Positions 7,801 through 8,371 of a stretch of 8,371 nt of DNA are shown piece by piece (position 1 is the stretch's first letter; every line of letters starts with the position of its first letter). The notes under the pieces were generated by a model. The model ran no database searches, was not told where the DNA came from, and saw nothing but the letters and a program-made list of their open reading frames with translations. The stretch lies in the NCBI GenBank assembly GCA_021323495.1, contig JAJQJO010000243.1:1-8371 (forward strand), in the 5' to 3' direction. The position numbers and the translations under genes are program-made. This DNA comes from Cellvibrio sp. GTDB taxonomy: Bacteria > Pseudomonadota > Gammaproteobacteria > Pseudomonadales > Cellvibrionaceae.

Positions 7801-8371
7801 CTGGGAATAGCCTTGTAAGCGTCCCAGTTCACCTAACACCTTCACACCACTAACGGTTTTATGTTCCAAATGTTGCCATAAGCGGCGCTGGATACGAACA
7901 GCCTTCTGTGCAAGTGGCTCATCACGGTCATGATCCACTTTCAATAAAATCATGGAGGTGAAATCCCCGATTATTTTATTGATATCAGGGTGCACCGGAA
8001 TGCGGTTAAAAAGCGTCACATTCAAGCAAAAATCTTCTGACCCGCTCCATTGACGAATGACCTCCGCAAAAGCAATCATCACCAAAGTACTCGGTGTAAT
8101 GGCCAATGCTGCGGCACGCTCCTTTAAGGCCTGGGATGCATTGCTATCCAATTGGAAACTGCGTCGGCTGAACCGATTCACATCGGTCGGATTTTTACGT
8201 TTGGGCAATGCGGGTGCCGCGGGTAAATCCTTTATTATCTTACGCCAATACTCCAGGGAAATTTGATAGTCTTGCGTTTTTTGTAGCTCATATTCAGTGA
8301 GTACATAATCACGGTAACTAATAACCAACGGCTCAGGCGAAAAAGTTTCATCACTATAAAACTGGTATAGC
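4825..8371 (-). CDS. NRPS, Cyc(partial)-A(Cys-like)-Ox-PCP, 5' end outside window
   Basis: Multidomain synthetase that would select an amino acid, couple it to an upstream acyl chain, cyclise it and oxidise the ring to a thiazole. The frame is open from the window edge to TAA at 4827-4825. TTG at 8328 is only an internal codon: upstream codons continue homologous Cyc sequence, so the true start lies beyond 8371. Residues are counted from that TTG. Cyc half 1-265 carries TLFNR and QTPQVSLDHQ. A domain ~290-745 carries the A3 core YTSGSTGKPKG (448-458), GGPTET (593-598), SGDMGRYLPDG (681-691) and GRNDFQVKIRG (697-707). Ox is ~775-1000. The A10 core LTANGKIDRK lies at 1036-1045, catalytic Lys 1041. 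PCP has MGANS with carrier Ser 1098. A basic tail (1140-1167, Arg/Lys-rich) follows and may contact the PKS. The architecture resembles EpoB of epothilone biosynthesis. The A-domain code suggests Cys; the product is unknown. No internal break is seen. Confidence 0.95.
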   Translation of the reverse strand, partial: LYQFYSDETFSPEPLVISYRDYVLTEYELQKTQDYQISLEYWRKIIKDLPAAPALPKRKNPTDVNRFSRRSFQLDSNASQALKERAAALAITPSTLVMIAFAEVIRQWSGSEDFCLNVTLFNRIPVHPDINKIIGDFTSMILLKVDHDRDEPLAQKAVRIQRRLWQHLEHKTVSGVKVLGELGRLQGYSQQVKMPIVYTSLLDLAGQGLPSKWLKSFGDEVFSVTQTPQVSLDHQVMHVDGGAIRFSWDVIDGLFPDGMIDDMFSVYEQFIKQLISSAEIWDKKALALAEYSHRVLQADANATQRPYDRSTNLAKLFAEAVELYPHQIALVSKNTCLTYSELWSAACSVTRDLMNAGVGRNSIVAIMMEKGWEQIVAVLGIQQAGCAYLPIDAELPVARIQYQLENSGAAALICQPQRLNEAQCFTAIPSFTIDQYNLTSHVGVNHHQAPVISAEDLSHVIYTSGSTGKPKGVMIEHRQVINRILDINQRFNIGLGDKVIALTALHHDLSVYDIFGMLTVGGTIVIPEAELRRDPSHWYELLQNHQVSLWNSVPAFLDMLLDYIDNYTEKSPVQSLRFCILAGDWIPVKQPDRMHHYWPGLTFVASGGPTETTIWDIYNIVDQSNEEADSIPYGRPLANSQYHILDAFQNPCPIWVQGEMYISGDGVTRGYINNPELTAERYLHLNGGQERYFKSGDMGRYLPDGNIEFLGRNDFQVKIRGLRIELQEIEAVAGQTPGIDAAVAMVKETPQGPRIRLWVASKKLKAATEKADQHLANEQKDFAAQQVAITDAAERLLHKLEYKALAVPENAELIGLPEAPFSDAMNNRSRRDFTGECVSQEKFSEFLTLLRTKVQSDGELKFAYGSAGGLYPVQIYLHIKPNAVAGLDAGLYRYYPREHSLQFINNTLPAVEDHFSHNRAMADRASFTFYFVEHTSTIVPLYGDLATPMSYLEVGMLSHVLRNQAPTFGFGSCQVGGLQGRDLRKLLELNNEQVFLCCLVAGPVSLSEVASISEDISEEELLTRLRDNLTAHLPDYMQPDNIEILDALPLTANGKIDRKALNERELASATETDIYVAPENNLEAELVHVFESLLNLSPISTRSNFFDMGANSALIVSAYQAFKQRTGINFKLIAMFQYPTIVDLVAHIQQQENPVKQQSSDVHSSRRENRRLNTITRSKKE
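4828..4833 (-). promoter_or_regulatory. Shine-Dalgarno site AAGGAG for the PKS gene
   Basis: AAGGAG forms the last two sense codons of the upstream NRPS and ends directly at its TAA. Eight bases separate it from the GTG at 4819-4817. It decides the PKS start: the PKS frame has an in-frame TAA only 12 codons upstream and no ATG, GTG or TTG between. The arrangement implies coupled translation of NRPS and PKS in one operon. Confidence 0.75.
4909..5151 (-). other. Peptidyl carrier protein (PCP) domain
   Basis: Carries the growing chain as a thioester on 4'-phosphopantetheine. The four-helix carrier core is recognisable, with the attachment motif FFDMGANSALIV. Ser 1098 (codon 5037-5035) is the predicted modification site. 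MGANS replaces the commoner LGGxS, but the essential serine is present. The domain sits just after the A10 core and ends about 27 residues before the protein's C-terminus. It would hand the thiazolyl thioester to the KS of the next gene. Confidence 0.9.
5329..6006 (-). other. Ox domain, FMN-dependent thiazoline oxidase inserted in the A domain
   Basis: Nitroreductase-fold oxidase of the SagB/McbC/EpoB-Ox type, which takes a PCP-bound thiazoline or oxazoline to the aromatic thiazole or oxazole using FMN. The visible family signature is YGSAGGLYPVQIYLHI (residues 850-865), matching the YPSAGGLYP motif of the SagB-type family. It is followed by GLYRYYPREHSL and by a FGFGSCQVGG stretch (954-963) near the C-terminal end. 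It sits between A8 (GRNDFQVKIRG) and A10 (NGKID), the same insertion point as in EpoB and myxothiazol MtaD. A charged, probably helical linker (745-790) precedes it. Substrate and flavin binding are inferred from the family. Confidence 0.88.
6094..7461 (-). other. Adenylation domain N-terminal core, cysteine-type specificity code
   Basis: Activates an amino acid as aminoacyl-AMP and loads the downstream PCP. Aligning by eye to the GrsA-PheA positions gives D494 (235), L495 (236), Y498 (239), N537 (278), I566 (299), A568 (301), S592 (322), I600 (330), W601 (331) and the A10 lysine 1041 (517). The start of this code, DLYN, and its end, I-W-K, match the known cysteine code DLYNLSLIWK. Positions 299, 301 and 322 differ (I/A/S instead of L/S/L). 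Cysteine agrees with the adjoining Cyc and Ox domains, but another small amino acid cannot be excluded. The C-terminal A10 part is displaced to about 5179-5322 by the inserted Ox domain. Confidence 0.8.
7534..8371 (-). other. Heterocyclization (Cyc) domain, C-terminal half
   Basis: Cyc domains replace ordinary condensation domains and both form the peptide bond and cyclise Cys, Ser or Thr to thiazoline or oxazoline. This half shows family motifs SYRDYV, LPAAPALP, LNVTLFNR, IGDFTS, VYTSLL and QTPQVSLDHQ, then the FPDGMIDDMF helix. The diagnostic DxxxxDxxS motif would lie upstream of 8371 and cannot be checked here. Assignment to Cyc rather than a standard C domain rests on QTPQVxLDHQ and on close resemblance to the complete Cyc domain in the downstream NRPS of this window. 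Confidence 0.85.

Noticed and set aside
8326..8328. TTG at 8328 as the true start of the first NRPS
   Set aside because: Codons upstream to the window edge stay open and encode further Cyc sequence matching the downstream Cyc domain, so the gene starts outside the window.
1..8371. Assignment to a named pathway (epothilone, bleomycin, myxothiazol or yersiniabactin)
   Set aside because: Individual modules resemble parts of these, but the domain series and the lack of KR/MT do not match any of them fully.

Overview
This window is an interior piece of a hybrid nonribosomal peptide synthetase / polyketide synthase (NRPS/PKS) gene cluster. All credible genes lie on the minus strand and read from high to low coordinates. 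No RNA gene, CRISPR array, insertion sequence or transposase is visible. Base composition is moderate (mid-40s % GC by eye), Shine-Dalgarno motifs are normal, and GTG is used as a start. This fits a bacterium such as a marine or soil gammaproteobacterium, but the sequence does not settle the taxon. The GCGATCGC octamer common in many cyanobacteria was not seen.

Layout in transcription order. (1) 8371-4825: the C-terminal ~1181 codons of an NRPS whose start lies outside the window. Domains are heterocyclization (Cyc, second half), adenylation (A) with a cysteine-like code, a nitroreductase-like oxidase (Ox) inserted inside the A domain, and a peptidyl carrier (PCP). (2) 4819-1846: a PKS module, KS-AT-ACP, with no reductive or methylating domain. 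It starts 5 nt after the NRPS stop. Its reading frame is broken between AT and ACP, so it appears as a KS-AT ORF (4819-2321) overlapping an ACP-bearing ORF (2388-1846). (3) 1775 to the left edge: a second NRPS beginning with a complete Cyc domain and the start of an A domain. An in-frame TAA at 107-105 interrupts it, and clear A-domain sequence continues in the same frame to base 1.

Inferred working: an upstream acyl chain would be condensed with cysteine, cyclised to a thiazoline and oxidised to a thiazole. It would then be extended by one acyl unit, probably malonyl, left as an unreduced beta-ketone, and passed to a second Cyc module that would form another azoline. The predicted substructure is thiazole-CO-CH2-azoline if the genes are functional.

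The main surprises are the two coding lesions (AT/ACP frameshift and premature ochre codon), an AT with non-canonical active-site motifs, and a second Cyc domain with Asp-to-Glu in a conserved motif. The lesions could mean cluster decay or sequence error, and this window alone cannot separate the two. The only intergenic stretches are 5 nt (4820-4824) and 70 nt (1776-1845).
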